This document shows, piece by piece, positions 21,651 to 30,409 of a stretch of 64,000 nucleotides of DNA (its first letter is position 1; each line of letters begins with the position of its first letter). The DNA is from Planotetraspora kaengkrachanensis. GTDB lineage: Bacteria; Actinomycetota; Actinomycetes; Streptosporangiales; Streptosporangiaceae. Under the pieces are notes generated by a model that was not told where the DNA came from, did not search any database, and was given only the letters and a program-made list of their open reading frames with translations. The position numbers and the translations under genes were made by a program. Location of the stretch: positions 62,001 to 126,000 of the forward strand of contig NZ_BONV01000018.1 in the NCBI RefSeq assembly GCF_016862895.1, read 5' to 3'.

Positions 21651-21682
21651 GCCGCCGGACTCCTTGGAGCCGGCGGCTTTTT
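21651..21682 (+). terminator. Rho-independent terminator after jag
   Basis: GCCGCCGG pairs with CCGGCGGC, with an inner TCC/GGA continuing the stem, followed by TTTTT. It ends the rpmH-to-jag transcription unit before rsmG. Confidence 0.9.
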
Positions 21683-21836
21683 CGTGTCCACGGGTTCTTC
21701 CGTTGACAGGCGGGATCGCGGGGGGCAACGCGCCTACTGGGCCCCTCGTGGCAGGGCATGATTTGTCAGACACGACCTTCAGGTTCGTGCGGGGATGGGC
21801 CACTACCCTGGCCCGAGAGTGTTCGCGAATGAGTGA

Positions 21837-22529
21837 GTGATGACGGAGAGCAACGAGCTGCCCGAGGCGCCGGCCATGGCGGCGGAGGTTTTCACCGGTG
21901 ACGCGCTGGACCGGGCACGGCTCTTCGCAGAGCTGCTCGCGGGGCCGGGCGTCGTTCGGGGCCTGCTCGGGCCCCGTGAGATTCCGCGCATATGGGAGCG
22001 TCACCTGCTCAACTGCGCCGTCGTCGCCGAAGCGATTCCGCAGGACGCTCGGGTCGTCGACATCGGCTCGGGGGCGGGTCTGCCGGGCCTGGTCCTGTCC
22101 ATCGTTCGGCCGGACATCCAGATGACGTTGCTTGATCCGCTTTTGCGGCGAACCGTCTTTCTGTCCGAGGCGGTCGAGGCGCTGGATCTCGGCAACGCGG
22201 AGGTGGTGCGTGGCCGCGCGGAGGAGCTTGTCGGCAAACGCACCTTCGACGTGGCGACGGCTCGTGCCGTCGCCCCCCTCGACCGGTTGCTCGAGTGGTC
22301 GCTGCCGCTTCTCCGTGAGGACGGGCAGCTGCTGGCGATGAAGGGGGAGCGGGCGGTCGAGGAACTCGAAGCGGCCAGATCCCAATTGAAGTCTTCCGGA
22401 GCGCGTTCCGCCGAGCTTGTTACGGTGGGGCGCGGTAGGGTCGAGCCGCCCACCACTCTCGTTCGCGTTGTCGCGGGAGCATCCCCCGAGCCGAGTGGAC
22501 GTGGTGCACGGCGGAGACGGAAGAGGTGA
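21837..22529 (+). CDS. rsmG: 16S rRNA (guanine-N7) methyltransferase RsmG
   Basis: A 230-residue AdoMet-dependent enzyme that methylates G527 of 16S rRNA (E. coli numbering); its loss gives low-level streptomycin resistance. RERHLLNC-type sequence (IWERHLLNCAVVAEAIP) is followed by the AdoMet motif VVDIGSGAGLPGLVLS, then ARAVAPLDRLLEW. GTG 21837 and ATG 21840 are alternative starts; the ribosome-binding site is weak. A basic tail (GRGARRRRKR) ends it. Confidence 0.95.
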   Translation: MMTESNELPEAPAMAAEVFTGDALDRARLFAELLAGPGVVRGLLGPREIPRIWERHLLNCAVVAEAIPQDARVVDIGSGAGLPGLVLSIVRPDIQMTLLDPLLRRTVFLSEAVEALDLGNAEVVRGRAEELVGKRTFDVATARAVAPLDRLLEWSLPLLREDGQLLAMKGERAVEELEAARSQLKSSGARSAELVTVGRGRVEPPTTLVRVVAGASPEPSGRGARRRRKR

Positions 22530-22669
22530 TCGTCTTGCTGGATGCGGCAGCGGGCCTGGGTTGGCCGACGACTCCGGTCGCCCTACCCTGGGAGGTCGCG
22601 ACAGCAAGCCGGCCGTCGGGGCTTGGCTGGCCTCGATTTTCCGTTTCGCAGGTCGAAAGGACGGCGACC

Positions 22670-23611
22670 GTGTCCCAGACCCCCCTTCAACCTGGCGATT
22701 CACCGTTGGTACGAGAGGCATTGAGCTCCGTGGTTTCACGTGAAACAGCCGCACCCCCTCTGGTGGCTGAATCTACTGTCGGTTACTCGGCCCGCCGTGA
22801 CGGGGACTGGCCTCGGCCTCCCCGTTGCCGGGTACTGACCGTGGCGAACCAGAAGGGCGGAGTTGGCAAGACCACCACGTCCGTCAACCTCGCCGCGGCG
22901 CTGTCCATGCACGGGCAGCGGGTCCTCGTCGTCGACCTGGACCCACAGGGAAACGCCTCGACCGCTCTCGCGACGGACCATAGGGCCGGAACGCCTTCGG
23001 TGTACCAGGTGCTGGTGGACGACCTGTCGCTCGCGTCGATCGTGAAGCCGGTGCCGGACATGCCCGGGCTCTTCTGCGCGCCCGCCACGCTGGACCTGGC
23101 GGGCGCCGAGATCGAACTCGTCCCCATGGTGGGCAGGGAGACGCGTCTCAAGCGTGCTCTCAGCAGCTTCGACTCGATGGAGTTCGACTACATCTTCATC
23201 GACTGCCCGCCATCCCTCGGCCTGCTCACGGTGAACGCGATGGCGGCGGCGCAGGAAGTGCTCATTCCGATCCAGTGTGAGTACTACGCGCTGGAAGGGC
23301 TCAGCCAGCTCCTGCAGAACGTCGAGCTCGTGCGCGTTCACCTGAACCAGACGCTCGCGCTGTCGACGATCCTCCTCACGATGTACGACGGCCGCACGCG
23401 ACTCGCCTCGCAGGTCGCGGATGAGGTGCGTTCCCACTTCGGCGACACGGTTCTCAGCTCGGTGATCCCGCGCAGCGTCCGCGTGTCGGAGGCGCCGAGC
23501 TACGGACAGTCGGTCATGACCTACGACCCGGGTTCGAGTGGCGCGATGGCGTACATGGAGGCCGCTCGGGAGATCGCCTATCGGGCGGCCACGGTCGCCG
23601 GCGCCTCGTAG
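22670..23611 (+). CDS. parA: Chromosome partitioning ATPase ParA
   Basis: A 313-residue ParA/Soj ATPase that moves ParB-bound origins. After a variable N-terminus the deviant Walker A KGGVGKTTT starts at residue 62, then VVDLDPQGNAST and the Walker B region YIFIDCPPSLGLLTVNA. GTG 22670 has AAGGA 8 bases upstream. A parS site (22733-22746) is embedded in the 5' end and encodes SRET, so ParB can bind within the parA gene. The ORF is open further upstream, into the end of rsmG, but that part is not conserved. Confidence 0.96.
   Translation: MSQTPLQPGDSPLVREALSSVVSRETAAPPLVAESTVGYSARRDGDWPRPPRCRVLTVANQKGGVGKTTTSVNLAAALSMHGQRVLVVDLDPQGNASTALATDHRAGTPSVYQVLVDDLSLASIVKPVPDMPGLFCAPATLDLAGAEIELVPMVGRETRLKRALSSFDSMEFDYIFIDCPPSLGLLTVNAMAAAQEVLIPIQCEYYALEGLSQLLQNVELVRVHLNQTLALSTILLTMYDGRTRLASQVADEVRSHFGDTVLSSVIPRSVRVSEAPSYGQSVMTYDPGSSGAMAYMEAAREIAYRAATVAGAS
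22733..22746. promoter_or_regulatory. parS: parS site inside the parA reading frame
   Basis: A perfect GTTTCACGTGAAAC palindrome, the actinobacterial ParB-binding site. It lies 64 bases inside parA and is translated as part of VVSRETA. Confidence 0.95.
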
Positions 23612-23689
23612 GTCGACGCTCCCGGGTCCGCCTGATTGAGTCATGCGAAGGCTCGGCTGCCAGACCTTCATCACCCCGCTGTCTTCGTC

Positions 23690-23734
23690 GGCCGGAGGCC
23701 TCCTTTCCAGGAGGATCCTCCGGCCCTTCTTTTT
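23690..23734 (+). terminator. Strong terminator after parA
   Basis: GGCCGGAGG (23690-23698) and CCTCCGGCC (23717-23725) pair perfectly, with an inner CTCCT/AGGAG stem, and are followed by CTTCTTTTT. It separates parA from parB, which is unusual for an operon that is normally contiguous. Confidence 0.88.
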
Positions 23735-24150
23735 GCGTGGCGGGCTCCGTGTGGCGGGCTCCGTGGGCCTGGGCCGGGTGTCCGGGCCGGGTGTGGGCCG
23801 TGCGCCTGGGCCCTGTGGCGGAACTGCGCCAGCCGGAACGCGTTGGGGGAGAGTGCGATCTCTCGCCGACGGACGATGGGCGGCGGCGTGAGCGGGTTTC
23901 TGGGGCAGGCGTCGCGACGGGCCGGGGAGAGTTTTCCCAGGGGGTGACCGACACCGGCGGCGATCCAGGAACCCTCGTCGATCGTCCGGGCCGACGTCGG
24001 ACGCGGAGCTGTCTTGCCGCCAAGCCAGTGTCTGTGCGCCGATGCTCATGCGGGGGTCCATGCGGCGGTAACCTCTCGTGGTGTATGCGTAAGTGCCCAG
24101 TGGTCTCGGCCGCTGGGCACAGCCTTCTGTGCGGTGCGTAAGGAGCAGCG
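23735..24150. other. Non-coding gap before parB with 5'-UTR hairpin
   Basis: About 420 bases without a credible gene. GTGCCCAG (24093-24100) and CTGGGCAC (24113-24120) form an 8-bp hairpin ending 20 bases before the parB ribosome-binding site. It could be a leader structure or protein site. The parB promoter must lie in this gap, but no clear -35/-10 pair was found. Confidence 0.5.
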
Positions 24151-25110
24151 GTGACTCAGCAGCGTCGGGGACTGGGCAAGGGGCTCGGGGCTCTGATCCC
24201 CACGGGTCCGATCGTCGATCCAGCGGTCGCGGTGAGTGCTCCCGCTGAGGAATCGATGGACTCGGGGTTGAAGCCCGTCGAGGGGGCCTACTTCCAGGAG
24301 ATCCCGGTCGCGTCGATCTCTCCCAACCCCCGCCAGCCGCGTGACGTCTTCGATGACGAGCGTCTCGAGGAGCTGTCCGCCTCCATCAAGGAGGTCGGCC
24401 TCCTGCAGCCCGTCGTCGTGCGTGCGATGGGTGGCGGCGAGTTCGAGCTCATCATGGGGGAGCGGCGCTGGCGAGCCTCGAAGCTCGCCGGCTTCGAGAC
24501 CATCCCTGCCATCGTCCGCAGCACGCAGGACGACGAGATGTTGCGCGAGGCGCTCATCGAGAACCTCCAGCGCGAGCAGCTCAACTCGCTGGAAGAGGCG
24601 GCGGCCTATCAGCAACTGCTTGACGACTTCGGCGCCACCCACGAGGTGCTGGCGCGGAAGGTCGGCCGCTCGCGTTCGCACATCACCAACACCTTGCGCC
24701 TGCTGAACCTGCCGCCGAACGTTCAGGTGCGCCTGGCGGCCGGCGTGATCAGCGCGGGGCACGCCCGCGCGTTGTTGTCGCTGAACGACCCGGCCGCCCA
24801 GGAGCGACTTGCCGGGCGGATCGTTGCGGAAGGGCTGTCCGTCCGGACGGTCGAGGAGATCGTGGCGTTGGGAGATGCCACCTCGGGACCGGCTCCCCGC
24901 CAGCCGAAGCGGAAGCAGCCGACCGCCCCGGCGCTCCGCCATCTGGCCGACCGGCTCTCGGACCATTTCGACACCAAGGTGCGAGTCGACCTCGGCCAGC
25001 GAAAGGGAAAGATCGTGGTGGAGTTCTCCACGATCGACGACCTCGAGCGCATCATCGGCACGATGGCCCCTGACGCGAGCAACGCGATGCGAGGGCTCGC
25101 CCCCGAGTAG
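24151..25110 (+). CDS. parB: Chromosome partitioning protein ParB
   Basis: A 319-residue CTP-dependent DNA clamp that loads at parS and spreads. It starts [16 protein letters not shown] (the ParA-interacting N-terminal motif). Box regions [26 protein letters not shown] and [10 protein letters not shown] cover the CTP-binding domain. The helix-turn-helix [17 protein letters not shown] reads parS, and a C-terminal dimerisation domain closes it. GTG 24151 has AGGAG 7 bases upstream. Three parS sites follow directly. Confidence 0.97.
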   Translation: MTQQRRGLGKGLGALIPTGPIVDPAVAVSAPAEESMDSGLKPVEGAYFQEIPVASISPNPRQPRDVFDDERLEELSASIKEVGLLQPVVVRAMGGGEFELIMGERRWRASKLAGFETIPAIVRSTQDDEMLREALIENLQREQLNSLEEAAAYQQLLDDFGATHEVLARKVGRSRSHITNTLRLLNLPPNVQVRLAAGVISAGHARALLSLNDPAAQERLAGRIVAEGLSVRTVEEIVALGDATSGPAPRQPKRKQPTAPALRHLADRLSDHFDTKVRVDLGQRKGKIVVEFSTIDDLERIIGTMAPDASNAMRGLAPE

Positions 25111-25120
25111 ACGGCCCCCT

Positions 25121-25134
25121 GTTTCACGTGAAAC
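25121..25134. promoter_or_regulatory. parS: parS site
   Basis: A perfect GTTTCACGTGAAAC palindrome 10 bases after the parB stop codon. Confidence 0.97.
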
Positions 25135-25170
25135 AGAGGTTCGCCGACCATTCCCTGCTCCGCCGTCGAT

Positions 25171-25184
25171 GTTTCACGTGAAAC
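25171..25184. promoter_or_regulatory. parS: parS site
   Basis: A perfect GTTTCACGTGAAAC palindrome in the parB-ddl intergenic region, 50 bases from the previous site. Confidence 0.97.
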
Positions 25185-25272
25185 GGCGGGCAGGCGAACC
25201 AGATGTCGCCTGCCATGCCGTACGGACTGGGGGGCCGCGGGGGAGTCGGTCACCACGAGGCGGTAGACGCGT

Positions 25273-25286
25273 GTTTCACGTGAAAC
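25273..25286. promoter_or_regulatory. parS: parS site
   Basis: A perfect GTTTCACGTGAAAC palindrome 10 bases from the end of ddl, the third of the cluster after parB and the fourth in the window. Confidence 0.97.
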
Positions 25287-25296
25287 GCTGAGGGGG

Positions 25297-26247
25297 TCAG
25301 CCGCGGCGAGCGGCGACTTCGAGCAGACCCTTGCAGAGTGCGCCGAGATCCCGGCCTGCCGCCTCGGCGGCCATCGGCAGCAACGAGGTCTCGGTCATGC
25401 CGGGTGCGACGTTGACTTCAAGGAAGTACGGCCGACCGGCGGCGTCGACGATGAGGTCGGTGCGGGAGACGTCGCGGAGGCCGAGGGCGGTGTGGGCGGC
25501 AACGGCCATCGCCGTGCACGCCTGGGTCGCCTCCTCGGACAGTCGTGCGGGGGCGAAGAACTCCGTGTGGCCGGCCGTGTAGCGGGCCGCGTAGTCGTAA
25601 ACCCCTTCGTCGGGCACGATTTCCACCGGAGGCAGTGCGATCGGGCCGTCGCCGAGGTCGACCACGGACACCGCGACCTCAACGCCCGTGATGTATTTCT
25701 CAATCAGGGCCGTGTCACCGTACGCGAAGCACCCGACCATGGCGGCGGGCAACTCGTCGGCGCTGCGCACGATGGAGGCGCCGAGGGCCGAGCCGCCGCG
25801 TGACGGCTTGACGAACAACGGGAGCCCGAGGTTTTCCACGATCCGCGCGAGTACGGCCGTCGCGCCCAGGTCGTGGAACGTCTCCTTGGGCAGTGAGATC
25901 GAGTCGGGGGTGTTCAGTCCCCAGGACCGCACGACCGCCTTGGCCGTCGGCTTGTCGAAGGCGACCCGGCACGCGTCCGGAGTCGCCCCGACGTACGGAA
26001 CGCCGAGCAGTTCGAGGACGGACCGGATGGCGCCGTCCTCGCCCGCACCCCCGTGGAGTGTCACGAACGCCGCGTTCGGCGGATCGGCCAACACGGCAGG
26101 CACGAGCGAGGCGTCGGTGTCGCGGGTCTCGACGTCGACACCCGCCGCGCGCAACACGTCGGCGACCCGGCGCCCGGAACGGATGGACACCTCACGCTCG
26201 TAGGAAAGGCCGCCCGCCAGAACGAGCACGTGGCCGAGATCGCTCAT
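25297..26247 (-). CDS. D-alanine-D-alanine ligase family ATP-grasp enzyme
   Basis: A 316-residue ATP-grasp ligase. LVLAGGLSYEREVSIRSG is the N-terminal D-Ala-binding motif, PLFVKPSRGGSALGAS the ATP-grasp loop, and FLEVNVAPGMTETSLLP the Mg-binding end. It would make D-Ala-D-Ala for peptidoglycan. The ATG at 26247 has GGGAGG five bases upstream; the ORF extends 23 codons further without conservation. Actinomycetes usually have another Ddl elsewhere, next to murF-type genes, so this ori-linked copy may be an additional ligase; I leave the symbol open. Confidence 0.9.
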   Translation of the reverse strand: MSDLGHVLVLAGGLSYEREVSIRSGRRVADVLRAAGVDVETRDTDASLVPAVLADPPNAAFVTLHGGAGEDGAIRSVLELLGVPYVGATPDACRVAFDKPTAKAVVRSWGLNTPDSISLPKETFHDLGATAVLARIVENLGLPLFVKPSRGGSALGASIVRSADELPAAMVGCFAYGDTALIEKYITGVEVAVSVVDLGDGPIALPPVEIVPDEGVYDYAARYTAGHTEFFAPARLSEEATQACTAMAVAAHTALGLRDVSRTDLIVDAAGRPYFLEVNVAPGMTETSLLPMAAEAAGRDLGALCKGLLEVAARRG

Positions 26248-26406
26248 GCCGGCCTCCCAGGGCGCGACCCGGCGTTCGCGGGCCGCGGTTCGAACCGCGG
26301 AAGGGGCAGGGAGCATTCAGGCATCGTTGGCTTGCGCACGGAGAGGGCCTTTCTCTCGCGTAGAGGTCCTGTAGGGTCGGCCCGATCAGGCTAGCCCCAC
26401 CGGACC

Positions 26407-27732
26407 TCAGGCGAGATCGGGGCCGGGCGTGTCGATCCCGGCGTGCCACCGGGCGGTTCCCGTGCCGAACGTGTCGCGCAGCTGCAGTTCCTGCTCGATC
26501 ACACCGGCCAGCCGGCGCACGCCTTCGCGGATGCGGTCGGGCTGGGGGTAGCAGTACGACAGACGCATGTGCTGGGCGCCGCCGCCGTCGGAGTAGAAGC
26601 CGGTTCCCGGGACGAACGCAACCCGCTCGGCGACCGCGCGCGGCAACAACGCCTTGGAATCGAGTCCCTCGGGCAGGGTCATCCAGACGAAGAAGCCCCC
26701 GGACGGACGCGTCCACGAGCAACCGGCCGGCATGAAGACCTCGAGTGAGTTGAGCATCGCGTCCCGCCGCTCGCGGTACAGCTCCCGGAAGGTCTTGATC
26801 TGCTCGCGCCAGGGCTGGGTCGCGAGATATTGCCCGACGGCGAGCTGCGTGAAAGTCGAGTGCGACAACACCGCCGATTCCATAGCTAGGACGAGCTTGT
26901 CGCGGATCGCGTGCGGTGCCAGGGCCCAGCCGACGCGGAAACCCGGCGCCAGGGTCTTGGAGAAGGAGCCGAGATAGACGACGCCGTCGGGATCGTCGGC
27001 CCGCAACGCGCGCAGCGGCTCCCCGTCGAAACCGAGCAGTCCGTACGGGTTGTCCTCGACCACCAGGACGCCCGCCCGCTGACAGATCTCGAGCACCTGG
27101 CGGCGGCGGACCTCGTTGAGCGTGACGCCGGCCGGGTTCTGGAAGGTGGGGATCGTGTAGAGGAACTTGACGCGGTTTCCCGCAGTCTGCAGGGCGTAGA
27201 TGGTCTGCGCGAGCGACTCGGGGATGAGTCCCTCGTCGTCCATCGCGACGTGCACGACCTTGGCCTGGTACGCGCTGAACGTCCCGAGCGCGCCCACGTA
27301 GGAGGGGCCTTCGGCCAGAACGACGTCACCCGGGTCGATGAAGATCCGGGTGATCAGGTCGAGGGCCTGTTGGGAGCCCACCGTGACGACGACGTCGTCC
27401 GCGCCGGCCTCGATGCCCTCCATCCGCATGACCTCGCAGATCTGCTCGCGCAGATCGGGGTCTCCCTGGCCCGAGCCGTACTGCAGGGCGACCGGGCCGC
27501 GTTTGGCGACGAGGTCGGCGACGAGCTCGCCGACGACGTCGAGGGGGAGTGCCGTGACGTACGGCATGCCGCCGGCGAGCGAGACCACCTCGGGCCTCGA
27601 CGCGACGGCGAAGAGAGCTCGGACCTCGGAGGCGACCATCCCGGTTGCGCGCGCGGCGTACCGGTCGACGTAGGCGTCAATTCGCGACCCTTGGGCCGCG
27701 CTCATTCGACCGTGATCGAGTTCATGGGTCAC
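26407..27732 (-). CDS. PLP-dependent class I/II aminotransferase
   Basis: A 441-residue fold-type I aminotransferase similar to 2-aminoadipate/LysN-type and MocR-catalytic-domain enzymes. The core shows VVVTVGSQQALDLITRIF, the NPAGVTL substrate loop, VVEDNPYGLLGFDG, and the PLP-lysine motif SFSKTLAPGFRVGWALAP. GTG 27732 has GGAGG six bases upstream. It faces ddl's start across 160 bases and is divergent from the GNAT gene. The amino-acid substrate cannot be told from sequence alone. Confidence 0.88.
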   Translation of the reverse strand: MTHELDHGRMSAAQGSRIDAYVDRYAARATGMVASEVRALFAVASRPEVVSLAGGMPYVTALPLDVVGELVADLVAKRGPVALQYGSGQGDPDLREQICEVMRMEGIEAGADDVVVTVGSQQALDLITRIFIDPGDVVLAEGPSYVGALGTFSAYQAKVVHVAMDDEGLIPESLAQTIYALQTAGNRVKFLYTIPTFQNPAGVTLNEVRRRQVLEICQRAGVLVVEDNPYGLLGFDGEPLRALRADDPDGVVYLGSFSKTLAPGFRVGWALAPHAIRDKLVLAMESAVLSHSTFTQLAVGQYLATQPWREQIKTFRELYRERRDAMLNSLEVFMPAGCSWTRPSGGFFVWMTLPEGLDSKALLPRAVAERVAFVPGTGFYSDGGGAQHMRLSYCYPQPDRIREGVRRLAGVIEQELQLRDTFGTGTARWHAGIDTPGPDLA

Positions 27733-27874
27733 GGTCCACCTCCGATCACGTAGCCGAGAAATCCAGAGTACGGTAGCGCGCCACGCCGATCACAGCAGGC
27801 CCTTGACCATCAAGGGCTCTCGACCTTGCCTCGTCCATGCCGCCCGCGGACGCCTTCCGCCGTCGTGGTCACGG

Positions 27875-27905
27875 CCCCGGAACCCCGTGAAAACAGGGGC
27901 CGGGG
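27875..27905. other. GC-rich hairpin in the aminotransferase-GNAT divergent region
   Basis: CCCCGG-AA-CCCC and GGGG-CCGGGG surround the 9-base loop GTGAAAACA, about 115 bases before the GNAT gene. It could be a 5' leader stem or remain untranscribed; the 287-base region otherwise shows only weak promoter-like sequence (TACGAT near 27946). Confidence 0.3.
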
Positions 27906-28019
27906 GAACGTTGTGGCGTCCGGCCTGCACCCCGTGTCCCTGGGTTACGATGCCAGCTGGAGACGCCGTATTCGCGCGCTTTTCCTGGCAACACTCCTGG
28001 GCGGGGATTGGGGCAACAC

Positions 28020-28637
28020 GTGTCGCGTCGGCTGGCCAACGTCACCCTCGACAATCTTGACGACCTGCCACGCCGGTGCCGGCAGTGCGTTTTCTGGGAG
28101 CTTGACCCCGTCGGCGGGGAGCGTGCCGTACAGGCCGGAGACCCGGGCCTGGAGAAGGAGGCGTGGATCTCCGGAACGCTCCTGGACTGGGGGAGCTGCG
28201 GGAAGATCGTGTACGTCGACGGCGTGGCCGCGGGATTCGTGCTCTACGCGCCGCCGCTCTATGTGCCCCGTTCGATCGCCTTCCCGACGTCGCCCGTCAG
28301 CTCCGACGCCGTGTTGCTCATGACGGCGCACATCATCCCCGAGTTCTCCGGGGGAGGGCTCGGGCGGATGCTCGTCCAGGGAGTGGCCAAGGATCTGACG
28401 CGCCGGGGAGTGCGGGCGATCGAGGCGTTCGGAGACCTGAAGTGGGAGCAGCCGAGCTGCCTCATGCCAGCCGAATACCTGCTTTCGGTTGGTTTTAAAA
28501 CAGTTCGCCCGCATTTGCGTTTCCCGCGGCTCCGGCTGGAGCTCAAGACGGCCGTCTCCTGGCGTGAGGACGTCGAGGTGGCCCTGGAACGCCTTCTTGG
28601 ATCAATGAGCCCGGAACGGGCCCTCCGGCCCGTCTGA
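28020..28637 (+). CDS. GNAT-family acetyltransferase found near parAB
   Basis: A 205-residue protein whose relatives commonly sit close to parAB in actinomycetes. The conserved start is LANVTLDNLDDLPRRCRQC, with VFWELDP after it. The acetyl-CoA motif is HIIPEFSGGGLGRMLVQGVA (residues about 104-123), followed by a family-specific WEQPSCLMPAEYLLSVGFK. I chose GTG 28020; a TTG at 28008 is equally open. Substrate unknown. Confidence 0.82.
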   Translation: MSRRLANVTLDNLDDLPRRCRQCVFWELDPVGGERAVQAGDPGLEKEAWISGTLLDWGSCGKIVYVDGVAAGFVLYAPPLYVPRSIAFPTSPVSSDAVLLMTAHIIPEFSGGGLGRMLVQGVAKDLTRRGVRAIEAFGDLKWEQPSCLMPAEYLLSVGFKTVRPHLRFPRLRLELKTAVSWREDVEVALERLLGSMSPERALRPV

Positions 28638-28721
28638 GGCGATCTCAGGCCGTCGGCACTCTCCCGAACCGTCCCGCGAGGCCCCGTCGCGCCGCGAACC
28701 CGCGTGCCGCGGATCTCCCGC

Positions 28722-28800
28722 GCTGAGAATCAGGCGCTGAGAATCGGGTGCGCCCGCGAAGGCACGGCGCCCGCGAAGGCACGGCGCCCGCGAAGCCACG
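28722..28800. repeat. Short tandem repeats between convergent genes
   Basis: Two imperfect copies of CGCTGAGAATCAGG are followed by three head-to-tail copies of a 17-base unit (GCGCCCGCGAAGGCACG at 28750-28766 and 28767-28783; the third, 28784-28800, has one change). They lie in the gap between the GNAT gene and trxA, before the terminator. Confidence 0.8.
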
Positions 28801-28838
28801 GCGCGCCCCTGGACTCATGACGCGGCCAAACGCGAAAA

Positions 28839-28864
28839 CCCCCCGCGCCGACGGCAGCGGGGGG
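28839..28864. terminator. Bidirectional terminator between GNAT gene and trxA
   Basis: CCCCCCGC and GCGGGGGG form an 8-bp stem with a 10-base loop. AAAA lies before it and CTTTCT after it, so it can terminate both the GNAT transcript (+) and the trxB-trxA transcript (-). Confidence 0.85.
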
Positions 28865-28926
28865 CTTTCTGTGGGTGTGTTCCGCCGGAAGGCGGTGGTA
28901 CGGCTCACGCCGCAGGGGGCAGATCG

Positions 28927-29250
28927 TCAGATGATGCCCTCGAGCTCGCGGAGCAGCATCGCCTTCGGCTTGGCGCCGATGATCTGCTTCACGACCTCTC
29001 CACCCTTGTAGACGTTCAGCGTCGGGATCTGGAGCACGCCGTAGTCGCGCGGAGTCGCCGGGTTCTCGTCGATGTTGAGCTTGACCACGGTCAGCTTCTC
29101 GGCGTTCTCGCTTGCGATCTCCTCGAGGATCGGGGCGACCTGGCGGCAGGGACCGCACCACTCGGCCCAGAAGTCCACGATGACCGGCTTGTCACTCTTG
29201 AGGACCTCGGCATCGAAGGTGCCGTCGGTCACGCTCTTGATGGCGCCCAA
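28927..29250 (-). CDS. trxA: Thioredoxin
   Basis: A 107-residue thioredoxin with the active site WCGPC in [18 protein letters not shown] and the cis-Pro segment [13 protein letters not shown]. It reduces protein disulfides using electrons from TrxB, encoded 64 bases upstream. The TTG at 29250 is chosen because GGGGAGAG lies six bases before it; longer ORF extensions read into trxB in another frame. Confidence 0.96.
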   Translation of the reverse strand: MGAIKSVTDGTFDAEVLKSDKPVIVDFWAEWCGPCRQVAPILEEIASENAEKLTVVKLNIDENPATPRDYGVLQIPTLNVYKGGEVVKQIIGAKPKAMLLRELEGII

Positions 29251-29314
29251 GGTATCTCTCCCCTTGATCTGTGTGGTCGGTGTAACCGCGGAGCCTGCCC
29301 GCGCATTCCCGGCG

Positions 29315-30244
29315 TCAGCTGTGGTCGGCGAGCCAGCGCTCGGCGTCGAGGGATGCGGCGCACCCCGTGCCCGCCGCGGTGACGGCCTGCCGATAGGTGT
29401 GGTCGACGACGTCGCCCGCCGCGAACACCCCGTCGAGGTTGGTCCTCGTCGTTGGGGCGTCGACCAGGATGTAACCCTCGTCGTCCAGATCGATCTGCCC
29501 CCGGACCAGATCCGTCCGCGGATCATGCCCGATGGCGATGAAAAGGCCCGACGCGGGAAGCTCGGTCTCCTCGCCGGTCTTCCGGTTCCGGACGCGAACG
29601 CCCGAGACGCGTGTTTCGCCGAGGATGTCCACGACCTCGCTGTCCCAGACGAAGCGGATCTTCTCGTTGGCGAACGCCCGGTCCTGCATGATCCTGCTGG
29701 CGCGCAGCTCGCCACGCCGGTGGACGATGGTCACCGACTTGGCGAAGCGGGTCAGGAAGGTCGCCTCCTCCATCGCGGTGTCGCCTCCGCCGACGACCAC
29801 GATGTCCTGGTCGCGGAAGAAGAACCCGTCACAGGTGGCACACCAGGACACGCCGCGGCCGGACAGGCGCTTCTCGTTCGGCAGCCCCAGCTCGCGGTAG
29901 CCCGACCCGGTCGCGAGGATGACCGACTTCGCGTAGAAGGTGTCGGTGTGCGTCTTGACGACCTTGGGATTGGCCGCCAGGTCCACCTCGACGACGTCGT
30001 CGGCCACGAGTTCGGCGCCGAACCTCTCCGCCTGCTTGCGCAGGTTGTCCATCAGGTCGGGCCCCATGATCCCGTCGGGGAAGCCGGGGAAGTTCTCCAC
30101 ATCGGTGGTGTTCATGAGGGCGCCGCCGGCGGTGACCGACCCCTCAAACACGAGCGGCTTGAGATCGGCTCGCGCCGAGTAGACGGCCGCCGTGTAGCCG
30201 GCAGGGCCCGACCCTATGATGATCACGTTACGGACGTCGCTCAA
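29315..30244 (-). CDS. trxB: Thioredoxin reductase
   Basis: A 309-residue FAD/NADPH enzyme that reduces thioredoxin. It shows the FAD motif [17 protein letters not shown], the redox-active pair in WCATCDG, the NADPH motif [15 protein letters not shown] and the C-terminal FAD motif [13 protein letters not shown] 30244 ([10 protein letters not shown]) has GGGAAGG eight bases upstream; the ATG at 30271 lacks a site, so I prefer the shorter protein. It follows sigM, the usual order. Confidence 0.96.
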   Translation of the reverse strand: MSDVRNVIIIGSGPAGYTAAVYSARADLKPLVFEGSVTAGGALMNTTDVENFPGFPDGIMGPDLMDNLRKQAERFGAELVADDVVEVDLAANPKVVKTHTDTFYAKSVILATGSGYRELGLPNEKRLSGRGVSWCATCDGFFFRDQDIVVVGGGDTAMEEATFLTRFAKSVTIVHRRGELRASRIMQDRAFANEKIRFVWDSEVVDILGETRVSGVRVRNRKTGEETELPASGLFIAIGHDPRTDLVRGQIDLDDEGYILVDAPTTRTNLDGVFAAGDVVDHTYRQAVTAAGTGCAASLDAERWLADHS

Positions 30245-30409
30245 CGGATTCGCCTTCCCGGTGCTGTTCATGCAGTGGCGTCAACAGATCCTAGGTCTTC
30301 CGGATTCCCGCCACCGTCACCACGGGCTCGACGCTCCATCGACGGTGCCGATGCCACTGATTCTGCCCTGTGGGGCGGCACCGGCATATGGGCGTGGCCC
30401 GACTCGGCC

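Noticed and set aside
22736-24061. A 441-codon minus-strand ORF over parA and the parA-parB gap
   Set aside because: Most of it is antisense to parA; the part in the gap has no conserved motif or ribosome-binding site.
25134-25290. Short ORFs encoding FHVKR and VSRET between parB and ddl
   Set aside because: These peptides are the translations of parS palindromes. The open frames are products of the repeated sites, not genes.
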